In this document: one piece after another, positions 31,206-42,730 of the stretch
Numbering within the stretch: the stretch's first letter is position 1
Layout of the letters: the number at the start of each line of letters is the position of its first letter
From: Nothophaeocryptopus gaeumannii
Lineage: Eukaryota; Ascomycota; Dothideomycetes; Mycosphaerellales; Mycosphaerellaceae
Assembly: GCA_031771865.1 (NCBI GenBank)
Contig: JASISA010000026.1
Location: forward strand, 1,054,001-1,118,000
Direction: 5' to 3'
DNA length: 64,000 nt
Position numbers and translations under genes: made by a program
Notes under the pieces: model-generated
The model's database searches: none
Seen by the model: the letters and a program-made list of their open reading frames with translations, nothing else
What the model was told of the DNA's origin: nothing

Positions 31206-32444
31206 ATGCCGCGAGCGTTGCCATGGCTGGCAGACCCAGTCAAGAAGAAGCAGGCTGCACCCTCATCTTCAATCGCACCTCCACGAAAGCGATCGGCTTC
31301 GCCGAGCGACCTCGTCAACTCCGACCTGGACGACCTCGAGGCATCTAAACCCAACTCGAAGAAGCCGGTCATAAGAGAGCCTTCGTCTTCGCCACCACCC
31401 AGAACTGATGGACCGCCATCAGCCGAGTACATGCGAGAAGGGTACACCCGAGACGATGTCTGGATGATGGTGGAGGACGAGTTCCACTCCACTGCACAGC
31501 TCTACACGGCGCATATCCACCACGCGGAATATGAACGCCTTAAGAAGCTTCATAAGTCCCGCGGGAGGGAGACGCTTGCTGCGCTGGAGCGAGGTACCGA
31601 TGGCAGGACTGAGCCGAGCAGACAGCTACGCTTAAAGATGGAAGCCAAGGAGAACGAGAAGCTGCAGAAAGAGGAGATGCGCAAGCTAGTCTTTAGCGAC
31701 AGCGACACCGAGACCGAGTACATGCAGAACCCAAGGTTCGCCAAGCTTATGACTGCCTCGAACACGGATACCAAATTGAACGTGACGAGAGTGTTGAAAG
31801 CTAAGTCGAACACGAGGGCTGCCGCGGGCTTCGGGCAGAGCCCAGTCAAGGCGAAGAAGACGAAAGATGCCCTAGCAGCAAGAAGTAGCTCGGACAAGCT
31901 ATCTCCAGCCGAACACGATGGCAGCGATGAGACGGACGGTGACGATTTGGACGTCAAGCCTTCAAGACATCAGCAGTCAAAGCCTCTGCACAGCTCCGTG
32001 CGCCCGTCAATCGAGAAGTCGGGCCCTCCAATTGCGCGCAAACGCTTCTTCAGACAGTTTACAGGGCCCACTAGTGAGGAAGACTACAGTTCTTTTCCGT
32101 CCTCGCCTCCGCTTCCGAAGGTACGGGCGCCGGTAAGGGAGCAATCGACGACAGAACCACCATCTTCTCGACAAGATCGCTCAAGGCCGCCGTGGAGAAA
32201 CCGTGGACAGGCAGGTGTGTCAAGGACGATGTCTGCGCCCAAACGAGCACCGTCATCGTCACCACCTCCGCGGCCGCCTGTGGTGAATAGCGACAGTCAT
32301 AATGCTTACAGCAAGCCACGCGAAGAGGCGAGCTCACGACCGGGCACTCTCCTTGCTCAGCGACGGGCAGCACGCGCAAAGAAAGAGGCAGAAGAAAAGC
32401 GGATCAAGGAAGAGGAGGATAGCATTCCAACTTTCCTCTACTGA
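31206..32444 (+). CDS. Conserved fungal hypothetical protein, disordered and basic
   Basis: 412 aa, single exon, ATG 31206 (MPRALPWLADPVKKK). The segment around residues 75-125 (EYMREGYTRDDVWMMVEDEF, then AQLYTAHIHHAEYERLKKLH) is the only part that looks conserved and helical. The rest is Ser/Pro/Lys-rich and predicted disordered, with a basic coiled segment and the terminal motif DSIPTFLY. Many KR/RKR patches suggest a nuclear location. I cannot assign a function. It is convergent with the dehydrogenase gene at 32459; only 14 bp separate their stops. Confidence 0.75.
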   Translation: MPRALPWLADPVKKKQAAPSSSIAPPRKRSASPSDLVNSDLDDLEASKPNSKKPVIREPSSSPPPRTDGPPSAEYMREGYTRDDVWMMVEDEFHSTAQLYTAHIHHAEYERLKKLHKSRGRETLAALERGTDGRTEPSRQLRLKMEAKENEKLQKEEMRKLVFSDSDTETEYMQNPRFAKLMTASNTDTKLNVTRVLKAKSNTRAAAGFGQSPVKAKKTKDALAARSSSDKLSPAEHDGSDETDGDDLDVKPSRHQQSKPLHSSVRPSIEKSGPPIARKRFFRQFTGPTSEEDYSSFPSSPPLPKVRAPVREQSTTEPPSSRQDRSRPPWRNRGQAGVSRTMSAPKRAPSSSPPPRPPVVNSDSHNAYSKPREEASSRPGTLLAQRRAARAKKEAEEKRIKEEEDSIPTFLY

Positions 32445-32458
32445 ATGATATGCTACGT

Positions 32459-33265
32459 TTACCACTTCTCCAGCATAGGCCGAATATCGATCTCATTGGT
32501 GAAACATCTCCTGCTCTGAGTGTGCAAGCTCCAGTACGACTCTGCGATGTCATCCGCACCGATCTTGGCCTCCGGCGGCATGTCTTTCAGCCACTCCTTC
32601 GTTCGTGGAATGTCAATCACTCCATCGATGATCGCGTGCGCGACGTGAACTCCCTTGGGAGCGAACTCCTTGGCGATAGAAGTAGAAAGAGCACGCAGAG
32701 CGAATTTGGGAGCAGCGAAGCCGGACATCAGCGCATTGGCCTTGACCGATGCTGTTGCGCCGGTGAAGATGAGAGTTGGTGGATACTTGGCACTCTTGTC
32801 CTCAGCGTGCTTGAGCAGACCTGGCAAGGCCTGCTGTGCGAAGATAAAGCCACCCTTGCTGCAAACGAGTATTAGCACGTGCTCATGCTGCTTGACGAAG
32901 TACGGGCCTGTGTCCACTTACACTCCGACGTCGAAGCCAACATTGAAGTCCTCAACGCTTGTCTCTAAAATCGACTTCCTCGCGAACCTTCCGCTTGCAT
33001 TGAATACCGCAGCCGCGATGGGCGCTCCACCAAACTCTTTCTCGATCTGGCTGAACGCAGCCTTGACGCTCTCTTCCTTGCTTACATCCGTCGAGATGCC
33101 AATTGCCTTGCCGCCGCTCTTGTTGATCTCTTGTGCGAGAGACTCATAGTTGTCGGGATTTCTTGCAAGGAGGACGACGGGATAGGAGGCTGCGAATCGA
33201 CGTGCAACTGATGCACCGGTACCTGGACCGACGCCAGCTACGACTGCGATTGCTTTCGAGGCCAT
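32459..33265 (-). CDS. Short-chain dehydrogenase-like protein lacking the catalytic Tyr
   Basis: Exon 1 33265-32922, intron 32921-32859 (63 nt, GTAAGT...TTTGCAG), exon 2 32858-32459; 247 aa. A Rossmann fold is evident: GVGPGTGASVA glycine motif at the N-terminus, VVLLARN, ISTDVS and VFNASG. In place of the classical YxxxK the sequence reads F162-AAP-K166 (SGFAAPKFALRAL), with Ser152 upstream. Related fungal proteins share the Phe and the following HVAHAIIDGVID block, so it may bind NAD(P) without classical catalysis or use another mechanism. Substrate unknown. Confidence 0.85.
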
Positions 33266-34582
33266 ATTGGTAAGAGCTTCAATCGGTCTCGAGAATTGGA
33301 AGACAGGGGTTCGAATGACGAGAGAACAATACTTTCAAGGAGTTCTGGAACGGCTTGCAATCGATCTCAAATATATGAAACTGTTGCTGCTGCTGTGGAG
33401 CTCTTGAAGCACGCCTTGACGTTGATTAGCAAAGCAACGGAGTAACGCACAATGCCGAGCAAGGATGAGCCGGAGCCTCTCATGGCGTCAGTGGGGTTCG
33501 GTGGGTATCAGTAATCTGCACCCCAGATTCGACGATTCTCCTCACTGAGGCTCACTCATCTTGCGCCTTTCGAACGCCAGATGTGCTCGATAAGTCCGGA
33601 CTGCAATGTAATGGGGCTGTAGTGAGGAACAAGAGCCCGCAGATCGAATGCACGTCTTCTGGAATCATCGCAGGAAAGCCAGCTCGGACCGAATCTCAGA
33701 GTTGAAAACGCATCTCAATATGATTCTTAAACGTGCGCTGTGCTGAGAACATGTTCGAGAAGCTGTCGAAATTAAAAAGCATCGCCGCTCGCCATTCTCT
33801 TCATGTTCATAAAAGATCACTTTCTGGATGCAGTCAGCGCAAACACCAGGCCAGCCAGGCCTCTCAGTTACACAAGAATTGCAGCTCGAGCACAGATTAC
33901 AGCTAGGTCAGGCATTCCTGATATTAATATCAGCGACAATTGTCTGACGATATCAGTGCGCCTTCAAGGTTGTATTCAAGTAGCTCACCTTTCGCCAGAT
34001 CAGTCCTCGAAACTCGCATAAGTTCGGCAACCGTTGCAGATCAGCTCTTGCGCAACGCACCTTTCGATTCCTGACCGGCTTCCTCCATCACACACTGTGG
34101 CGGCTTGCCGGTCTGTTCGAGGCCATGTTCAAGGAACTTTGGTTGACACGAGAACGTCCTGCCCTAGTAACGACAGCAATTCGAAAGAGAAAGAAGTAAG
34201 GTCAAAGAGGTTGCAACACCACCGAAACTCCCGAATCCGTTCAGCCTCAAGCGAATCCGCTTACGATTTTAATGCGCTTTTTGGAGTACTTAAATTATGA
34301 ATATTCTCGGCAGACCCTTGCTAGCCTATCCGATCCATCTAGATACACGATCCTAGGATGTGAGCTGCCATGCTTTCTGGCCCACAGGACTGGTACCTGG
34401 GCCTGCTTTCAGTAAGATGAAAACATAAGAAGGGACCTAGCCATCGTTTGGAACTCCGGTAGGTCAACTGTACGAGTTGTTAGTTCTCGTCGGGCGAAGA
34501 CAAGTTTCTCACTGCGACTCTGCTGCTTCTTATGGTCGCGCGATACTTCGGTTGCAGGAGGACGGGAGCGAGGGTGCCCTTC
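33266..34582. other. Intergenic, nothing recognised
   Basis: 1.3 kb with only short frames, the longest 88 codons at 34034-34300 without family resemblance. The first 100 bp are the promoter of the dehydrogenase gene. Confidence 0.5.
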
Positions 34583-35773
34583 ATGGCGACGACGATCATC
34601 TTTGTGGTAAGTTGAGCATCGCGCGAGCAGATCTATCATAGTCCCTATCCTGTTGGACATACTGACGTGGAGGATAGCCTGGCGCATAGCACACGCCCGA
34701 TTGCTTCGACATGGTAGCGAACAAACTACGCGAACTCGGCTTCAAGATCCGTTACGTCCATCTCCCTTCTGTCAAGCAGGCTAGATCCGACACGCCCTTA
34801 TCCACGAGCAATGGCGAAACTCCTGACCACGAAACGCCCTCTACTACGTACTACGAACGGCGAAGGAAGTCGTGCCCAGACACCCACCACTAATAACAGC
34901 CACTTCGCTTCTCCCTCTGCCTCTCCCTCTTCTCCCATCACATGCACCTCCCTCTCCCCTTTCGAATCTGACACCTCCGCAATCCGCCACACCCTCTCCA
35001 CAGCCTGCAATGCCGGAGAGACCTGCGTCGTCTTCATGCATTCCTACTCTGGCGTTCCCGCCACCACCGCTCTGAAGGACTTCAGCCTCGAATCTCGCCT
35101 GAAAGCCGGGCCGAAAGGCGGCGTGTCGCATCTTGTATACTGTGCGAGTTTTATGTTGTCGAAAGGGACGAGTCTGTTAGGCGCTCTGTGAAGGAGAAGG
35201 GTTGGTGGTGGGATGTGAGGGAGACGGGGGAGGAGGAAGAGAGTGTGGGGAGGGAGAGGAAGGAGGTGAGGCCGACGATGGCGAAAGAAGTATTTTATGT
35301 TGGGGTGGAGGATTAAGAGTTGCTAGGGAGAGCTGTGGAGGATGTGGAAGGGAGGAGTATGGATTATAGATGTTTCGAGGGGCAGGTTGGGTGGGAGCCT
35401 TGGAGGGAGATTCCGTGTACTTAAAGAGTTGCACACTGGTCTGACTTCTGGCTCGCCTGATGCGAATTGCTCGGGAGGCAGCTGGACTGACAAGAAGCGG
35501 AACAGTGTCTTCTGCACACGCGACGTCGCAATACAGATCCAAGCTCAACATCATTTCGCAGAGGAAGCGGCGAAGAATAGTCTTGCTGGGTTCAAGACGG
35601 AGACGTTGGATACAGGCCATTCGCCTTTCTATTCGAAGCCGAAGGAGGTGGTAGAGATCGTTCGAAGAGCTGCTTGCGTGTCCGAAGATGGAGCCACGTG
35701 GAGATCATTGTTCAAGTCTTGTGCAGAGGTCGAGGTGGCAAACGTCACGCCAGAGCAGGAAGTCGAAGACTAG
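34583..35773 (+). pseudogene. Alpha/beta-hydrolase pseudogene
   Basis: Exon 1 is ATG 34583 (MATTIIFV) and a GT-AG intron 34607-34677 follows. The next codons read P-G-A-stop-H-T-P, where the family has PGAWHTP, so TGG has become TAG at 34687-34689. Frames then change at least three times. AIRHTL, the nucleophile elbow VVFMHSYSGVP and HLVYCASFMLSKGTSL are in one frame. WWWDVRE and VFYVGVED are in another, followed by a TAA. The C-terminus LDTGHSPFYSKPKEVVEIVRRA, with the catalytic His, is in a third. The order is complete, so this is a decayed full-length esterase-like gene. Confidence 0.78.
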
Positions 35774-36217
35774 TCGAATCTTGGTATGTTTCGATGCCGG
35801 GCAGGTCGTCGACGGGATATAGGTGCTTGATAGGGGATCCACCGGCTATTGGGAGCCGAACCTTACAGACGTGCCATCATTCCCGAATGTGCGTCTTAAA
35901 TATCTAGAGAAAGTCTAGAGGAAAGTCAATTATCGTCGAGCTGTCCAAATTCATGCAATGTAGTCACTATCATCACATCATGCATCCTCCCAAAAGCGGG
36001 TGCCTTGAAAGACGCGGAGGATGGGGCTGAGGCATCCATTTTGCACTTCAAGCTTGAGCACAGCCCACAGCCAGCCAGCTCTCCAAGCAACAGCATAAAT
36101 CAAGGTCGCACCTCTTGAAACACGTCACGCCTCAACATTTTTGGCGTGCTTCTCCTCACATCACACTCGTTTTGACCAGGTCGCTCAAACTTCGTAATAA
36201 GTTAATAGTCGTTGATC
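35774..36217. other. Intergenic, promoter of the F-box gene
   Basis: 444 bp with no coding feature. It is moderately AT-rich around 35880-35990. Confidence 0.5.
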
Positions 36218-37474
36218 ATGAACTCGCTATCATACGCCTTCGATGCGTGGCGATACGTTTCTCACCTCTGGCGAAGGGTCCAGATTAGCCGACAAAACGC
36301 GCAAGTCGATGAGGATGGCGACGCGAGTCTCACGCGCTTACCGGATGATTTGTTATTGATGGTGATGGACCTGCTCCGGGATGGATGCGAAGCGCGCAGG
36401 ACGGGATGTCGTAACTTCAATGGCCGCCGATCTTCGGGCGATTTCCGGAATATGTCAATGGCGAATTCGAGAATGCGGCGGTTAGCAGCACCATGGCTTT
36501 TTCATACCGTCAGTATGGGGCCGAGTTGGAGTGAACAGCATGTGCTGCGGAGCTTGGAGGCTTTGTATGCATCGGAGCTAGGGATGCGCAATGCGAGGGA
36601 GCTGAAAGTCGATCTCTGGATGGAAGGAAAAGCGTGGCATTCAGCATCGCTCGGGAGCGCCTTAGCGAGAGTGATGCCGACAATGATGCGCTTGGCAAGT
36701 CTTTGCCTTTCTGCTCCCATTGATTGTAGCGGGTCACTTCGGGAAGCATTGCAAAACACAGAGGTCGAATTTCCCAACTCGAGGAGACTCACTGTGCCGC
36801 GCCATTTGAGCTGGATGGTGGAGTTTTGTCCGGACCTTCGGAGTGTCTCCTCGAACGACTGGTTGGATCCTCTTGAGGCACCTGGCACTGGCAGCGAATT
36901 CATAGAAGCAGCCGGGGCAGGCATCCGGATTGCAGGATTTCGCTTTCCATGCGAGATGGAATGTTCGCTTACTGGAGACGGCCCTTGCATACTTGCCAAA
37001 CCTCAGCAGCATCCATGTCAACGGCCTTTGTACGGGATCCGTGGAGAGCTTCGCTGATGTCCTGGCGCGATTCCAGCGTCTCAAGCACTTGGCTCTCGTC
37101 GAGACTGATAGACTGAGTGGCATCCAGATTCTGCCGATTGACCCGGGTGAGAAAGCAATGAGGAGAAGCGGATGAGACGCGAGCAGGAGGCCGTCCTGAG
37201 ACTTTGCTTCACAAAGATCCAGAAGCTGGAATCTCTGTCGCTTGGCAACTCTCTCAAGGCATGGGCAGTCAGCAGGTCGAAGGATGCGATAATGATCCAG
37301 TGGGAGGCCGATGCGCCCAACGATGAGGAAAGAGGTTTGCAGCTCTGGCAGTTCCAGATGACCGGGTTCTATTTCGAGGATGACGTTGCAGACGAGCTGT
37401 ATGCCATGCTCTCGGAAGCTGAAGATTCACGCTCCGTCTTGTCCGGAACTGAGACGATCATGGTCCACATGTAG
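36218..37474 (+). CDS. F-box protein, reading frame shifted twice
   Basis: ATG 36218 (MNSLSYAFDAW). The F-box is at residues ~38-95: LTRLPDDLLLMVMDLLRD, then FRNMSMANSRMRRLAAPWLF. Coding sense continues to about 36920 and then moves to another frame (LQDFAFHARWNVRLLE, LANLPNLSS-like repeats, FQRLKHLALVETD) until about 37150. It then returns to the first frame (EAVLRLCFTKIQKLESLSLGN) and stops at 37474. The middle and end resemble leucine-rich repeat-like scaffolds of fungal F-box proteins. Weak introns could explain the shifts (for example 36845-36920 ending in GGCAG), but single-base errors or decay are equally possible. Confidence 0.6.
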
Positions 37475-39947
37475 GGAAGCTGATCGGTGGGCAATCGCAG
37501 TGTCCAGGAGCGCATACAAAAATCGGCCGGGAGGAACGTCCGCCCCCACGAGTGCATAAGTTTTCTCTGGAAGACGAACGGTACCACGAGATATTCTTCT
37601 GCAGGAATCTGATGGCATACCTCGTCCTTAGGCTCGCACGTGAATGTTGACGTCCGCTACCAGTTAGGTGTGAGAACTGCAAAGGCCAGGCACAATGTCT
37701 TGAGCGGCCGCGCCATGCTGTTCAAGGTGCTGCGGTGCCAGGGAATCCGTTGGGTGGAGCTGTACAGCGAAAGTGAGGCCCCGGTTGCATAAGCGATGTA
37801 GCAGTTCAATTGTTATCCAGGTAGTAGATCATTGGCCCTCGTGACGCTATTAATTCATCGGGCGCTGCAGGTCAGTGCCATCCCTTTCACATGCAAGTCC
37901 TGACCTGTTCGCTCCTTCTACACTATTGTCGTAAGTGCCATCAACCACTTGGGTACCTCGTTCGTACACCACTAGCATGCCGTACCACCCTCGGAAGTAA
38001 GCTGAGATGCTGTCGAAAAAGAGATTGGCGAGGTCGATAGCAAATAGGCGAAGCTGGCGGACGATGCCATGCCGGCTGCTGCCATCGATCCGCATAGGGA
38101 TGACATGGGACCTTGCCGCAAATCTACGAGTAGGATGCCTACCAGGACCCATAGCTGAAGAAACGCTCTGTGAGGGGCATGTGAGGGCACTTCGGTTGGA
38201 AAGAAGTGTGTGCCGAAGCTTCCAACTGCATGGGTCTCACCCCCCCAGGCAGCCTCGCATCGCAGGGCAGTCGAGTGATATTGCACCGCAACGTCGCCGT
38301 CTTGAATCCAGATGTGGATTGGCAGCGAGAGCTGAAGGAGTCAAAAAGTGAGGCTTGGTTGCGATTCGGATATAGCAGGTGGGAGGTTGGCGCTTCGATC
38401 GACATGCTCGAGCACACCTTGAGGGGGCGCACTGGGCAGTCCCGTGCATCCCGCACAGAGTTCTGTCGCCGCCGTGTGGGCAGCAGTTATGATCCCAATG
38501 CCTGCTGCCGGACCAGCATGTGCGGCCGAGTGGTGCCCGCGTGCTTTGTCGCACGTTGTTCAGACTGCAAACGCGTGCTGTTCGCATGCGATGCAGCGTG
38601 CTGCGCTCTGCCGGGCCGCAGCAACAACGTCCTGCAGGCTATACTTACCGACGAGATAGTCGATCGCGCCTGCTCGAGACTCGCTCAACCGGGCAGGTCG
38701 CAGGCAAGCAGGTCGAGGAGCAGGCAAAGAAGCGGTATCGGTGCCGGCGGGATAGCTATCTGTGGTCGATATCGCTGTATGTAATGGATATGGAGGAAGT
38801 CAATCGAGCAGTGGTCTTCCGGGAGATCTCCCGCGCCATGCTTGAGGAACAGCCTGGGCCGGGTCTGCATGCACCATGCATGCATAAACATGCTCTGGAA
38901 GGCGATGAAGTTGTATGGTATTTTTACGCACACGAGATGGATGCGAACGACGATAAAAACAAGAGCGTGATGGACAAGAATCGGCTGCAAGCAGCTAAAG
39001 CGAATGAACGTTGAAAGCACGTTGTCGGCGCGATGATTGGAGACGGCACATGAAGGTGGAGTTTGATATAGGAGTAGAACGGCGCGCTAGAAGGCGGTGC
39101 CTAGTCTTTCCGGGTGTGTCCCCGGTCTATCACCACGCTTGCACGCCAGGCAGAGGAGCCTTGTCTGCAAGAAGCATTTGCGCGCACGCATAGCCAGTGT
39201 GTCGAAGAGTGGGCGGGCGGGCGGGCGTGCGGGCGGTGTGGTTTCGGCGACGGCGAGGAAGCCGAGAGGAGGGGGTCACGATACAAGGGAGATAGTAGCT
39301 AATTGATAGTTGAGTGATGATGTTCTGTGTTGTGTTGTTCCTATCGGCCTCAGCATTCCTCAAATCGCCCACCCCCTGCCGATTAGACTATTGCTACTGC
39401 TGCCTCGCCGCCGCCGCCCGCCAGCACCACTCTGGCACTCTCGTACCCATCATATCATCGTCCACCAGCTCCGTTCCACCTTCTCCACTGTCCGAACACA
39501 GCGCTAGCAACATCAACCACCCATCACCACCCCGACTCAGCCCATCCCACCGGCGGAAAATTGATTGAAGTGATTGACGCTGGTCCACCGCCGCACTGTT
39601 CGTCCGCTGCCACCAAACGCCCTGAACCTTCCAGTTCGCTGCTCTAAACGCCGAGACCTCGTGGGCTGGCTGGCAGGCAAGCTTCTTGCTTTCTGCACAG
39701 ACGCTCACCTCTCCCGCGCAACAGCGTCCACCCATCTTATCTGCCCAACGACTAGCACCCTCCCTTGCCTCACCGCCGACCACACCTCTGTCAACCTCAC
39801 CAGCTCCATCGTGAGCTCCGGACCTCCTCCTCGTCGACGTTTCCGCTGCCATTGTCGCCCTTCGCCGTGGTCCAAATCCGTCCTCCGCACGAACGTTACT
39901 GCCCCTAGCAGCTCCTCGCTTCAGCTAAACGCCGTTGCTTCTCCGCA
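37475..39947. other. Long non-coding stretch and Ras upstream region
   Basis: 2.5 kb. Overlapping frames at 38139-38784 on both strands are Cys/Arg-rich and look like chance frames in GC-rich DNA. From about 39370 to 39947 the plus strand is C/T-rich, as in long 5' leaders of constitutive fungal genes, and probably belongs to Ras. A G-rich run at 39211-39236 is listed separately. Confidence 0.5.
39211..39236 (+). other. Predicted G-quadruplex-forming run
   Basis: Four GGG tracts separated by single C residues, followed by a further GGG and GG. It lies about 710 bp upstream of the Ras start, on its coding strand. Quadruplex formation is predicted from the pattern only. Confidence 0.6.
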
Positions 39948-40895
39948 ATGGCTTCCAAAGTATGCAATATCCTGCCTCCTCGACAATAAAAGTCCCTGTA
40001 CAACCAGCGGCGTCGCGCCAAGAGCACAACTAACATACCATGTCTCAGTTCCTGCGGGAATACAAGCTGGTGGTCGTCGGAGGCGGTGGTGTGGGAAAGT
40101 CCTGTCTGACCATCCAGTTGATCCAATCTCACTTCGTCGACGAATATGATCCAACGATCGAAGGTACATCTACCGTTCATACGCGACATTGGCGCTTCAA
40201 TGGCGCATGGCGATCATTGTCCATCGACTGACACATCACAACGCAGATTCATACCGCAAGCAGTGCGTCATCGACGACGAGGTCGCACTCCTCGATGTGC
40301 TCGATACCGCCGGCCAGGAGGAGTACTCGGCAATGCGCGAGCAGTACATGCGAACAGGAGAGGGATTTCTGCTAGTCTACAGCATGACATCACGGCAGAG
40401 CTTTGAAGAGATCATCACATTCCAGCAACAAATATTGCGGGTCAAGGACAAGGACTATTTCCCTATAATCGTCGTGGGCAACAAGTGCGATCTGGAGCAA
40501 GAGCGACAAGTGAGCACAGAAGGTGGGTCTCCATTCCCACGCACGCACGCACACATACACGCGGTATCAGGCAGCACGTGGCAAACACGCGCCTCCCGCG
40601 GCGAAGACCATCGCACCTGCCTCATAACTACGATCAATTGCTAACGCGCGTGTGAATTGCAGAGGGCAGACAACTTGCGCGATCATTCGGCTGCAAGTTC
40701 ATCGAGACATCGGCTAAATCTCGCATCAACGTCGACAATGCCTTCTACGACATCGTGCGCGAAATCAGGAAATACAACAAGGACATGTCGGGGTACCCCG
40801 GCGGCGGAGCATCCGGTACGAAGCCGAAGGACGAGATGGGGTTTCAGGATCAGGAGGAAGAAGCCGGCTGCTGTGGAAAGTGCACTGTGATGTAA
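39948..40895 (+). CDS. ras1: Ras GTPase (fungal Ras1/RasA type)
   Basis: Four exons: 39948-39959 (MASK only), 40049-40163, 40247-40522, 40663-40895; 211 aa. All introns are GT-AG and in frame. The P-loop GGGGVGKS is at 15-22, the usual fungal variant with Gly for Ala at the second position. The position equivalent to H-Ras Gly12 is a normal Gly17. Switch I is YDPTIED, switch [13 protein letters not shown] (62-72, Gln66 intact), then NKCD and ETSAKS. The C-terminus CCGKCTVM provides palmitoylation cysteines and a CaaX box for farnesylation. It controls morphogenesis and cAMP signalling in fungi, at membranes. Confidence 0.97.
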
Positions 40896-41935
40896 AAGGC
40901 CGCGTTGCGCCCGAAACACGAAATGCGGAGAATCCCCACATGCTACGAAGCGCCGCAGGAAGAAACGTGCACATCAGTGGTGGGAAGACGAGGTGGATGC
41001 GAGAGAGAGATGTACTACCAGTAGGGTTGCATTGGGTTATGGAGAATTGAACGAGGCGACCTTCAAAACGAGAGAGCGGGTGATGGGACACGGCTTATTA
41101 CAGCAAGCAGCACCAGCAGCACAATGGGGTGGAAAGAGGGCAAGGCAAGGCGCATCATCGAACGAACGGACTGCTACTAACATCATCGGATACCACTGCC
41201 ATTACGGACGAGTGCGCCAGAGCCCTGCTTGCTGCGGACTGACTGGGTGACTGAGTGACCTTTTTGCATCTCATACTTATACCTTAGCATGCATCGGGTT
41301 CAATATGGGACGAATTGAAAGAGAGAACGAGCTTCTTCGAATCAACTTTTCGCAGCTTTTTCTTACCAATCCGTCATCAAATGATAACTTGACGCGCGGC
41401 TTCTGACAGAGCACTCACATCGCCCACAATTTCGTTGCGATCACTGACGTGACTTTCTATGAGGCGGCTCGGTGTCTATGTGTCGACGTGAGAGACCTTT
41501 TGGATGAGAGTGGTTCCTCTGCACGACACAAGGTTCATAAATTAAAATGTCGCGATGCCCCTTTGAACATTATGGCGGGAATAAATAGCAATGATATTCA
41601 TTCGCATGTCACAGCAGTTCAGATGAAGTCGTAAAAAGCTTCGTTGTTCCGAAATAGCTCATCCATGCTTCCTCGTACGTACATGTATGAAATGCAAGGC
41701 ACGCTCTTACTGTCCGGCTGCCACGTAGCTATGTACTGTTGGGTGACGTGCCAAGCTCGGAGTTTACAGTACATGTAGGTAGGCTTCCATGTATAAGGTG
41801 GAAGACAACCACAGCACGACTCTGCAAGGCGTTAGACACGCTCCGCAAGATGAGCACTTGATGCCCGTTGTAATGCTTATGCTCCCTGCCTCCTATTCCC
41901 TGCCTTTCCTCTATGTCCCTCCCTGGCTTGTCCAC
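40896..41935. other. Intergenic between Ras and GMF
   Basis: About 1.0 kb, the 3' sides of two convergent genes. No coding feature was seen. A TACATGTA-type palindromic motif recurs around 41680-41780. Confidence 0.5.
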
Positions 41936-42526
41936 TTAATCCTCTCCCTTCAAAACCTCCTCAATCCCCTCTACATCTTCTGCGGAATCTATCTCAATCA
42001 ACCTCCCGGCCTCACTTGTATTTCGCATCAGCTCTTTTGCGCCTGCGTACAGCATGCGTTGCTCGGCGCTGCAGGTTGGTGGGAGGTAGTTGAGCATTAC
42101 GTAGGGGACGGAGAGGCGGCCGCTTGCCAGATTTAGAGGGTACGAGAGGAGGATATATCGGGGAGAATTGTCTGGTAGCTCGTCGGAGAGCTCTTGCATG
42201 TTTGTGTAGACTTGGCCATCGTCTGAAGGTTTGATTTCGAGGCTGGATTTGTCGATCTGGTCTTCTTTGAGTGTATGGTCAGCCTAGTTCGCCGACCATA
42301 TTCATGCTCCTTTCAGGTTATTGCTACTGTTTTGGATGGTGTCCAGACATACATATTACTGCTTGGGGATCTTTCGCTCGCGAAGTTCCTAGGCGGAACT
42401 TGCGGAGCTTCTCTTTCGTCTCCGAAGAGAAGGTGTAGAGGCGCGATTCGGAGGACTGTGTGAGAGGTCCTTGGTCAGTATGTTGAAGCTGGTAACCATC
42501 ATGGAGGACGATTGAAAGCTCACCAT
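41936..42526 (-). CDS. Glia maturation factor homologue (ADF/cofilin-fold, Arp2/3 debranching)
   Basis: Exons 42526-42524 (ATG alone), 42455-42353, 42261-41936; 143 aa. Introns begin GTGAGC and GTATGT; the last ends GAAG. The protein reads M-SSESRLYTFS, then KLRKFRLGTSRAKDPQAVIY, ELSDELPDNSPR, YILLSYPLNL and MLYAGAKELMRNT, matching GMF/Aim7 along its length. GMF binds Arp2/3 complex and removes branched actin filaments at cortical patches. It shares a 204-bp divergent promoter with the gene at 42731. Confidence 0.93.
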
Positions 42527-42730
42527 GGCGAAGGTATTGTAATCTTTCGTGCCTGGCTATGTAGATTGTAGAGTCCAGTCTTCCGTCAGCAAGATGAAGT
42601 GTGCTGCCCCACACATCGTCACTCATTCGAGGGTCAATCGAGTCCAAAGCTCTCCATCCTCCCACTCCTTTCACAACATCACCACGTTCAGTATGAGATA
42701 ACACCTCTTCCCCCATTCTTAACCCTCCCA

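Noticed and set aside
38206..38784. 192-codon plus-strand frame in the Ras upstream region
   Set aside because: Cys/Arg/Ser-rich with overlapping frames on both strands in GC-rich DNA; no conserved motif.
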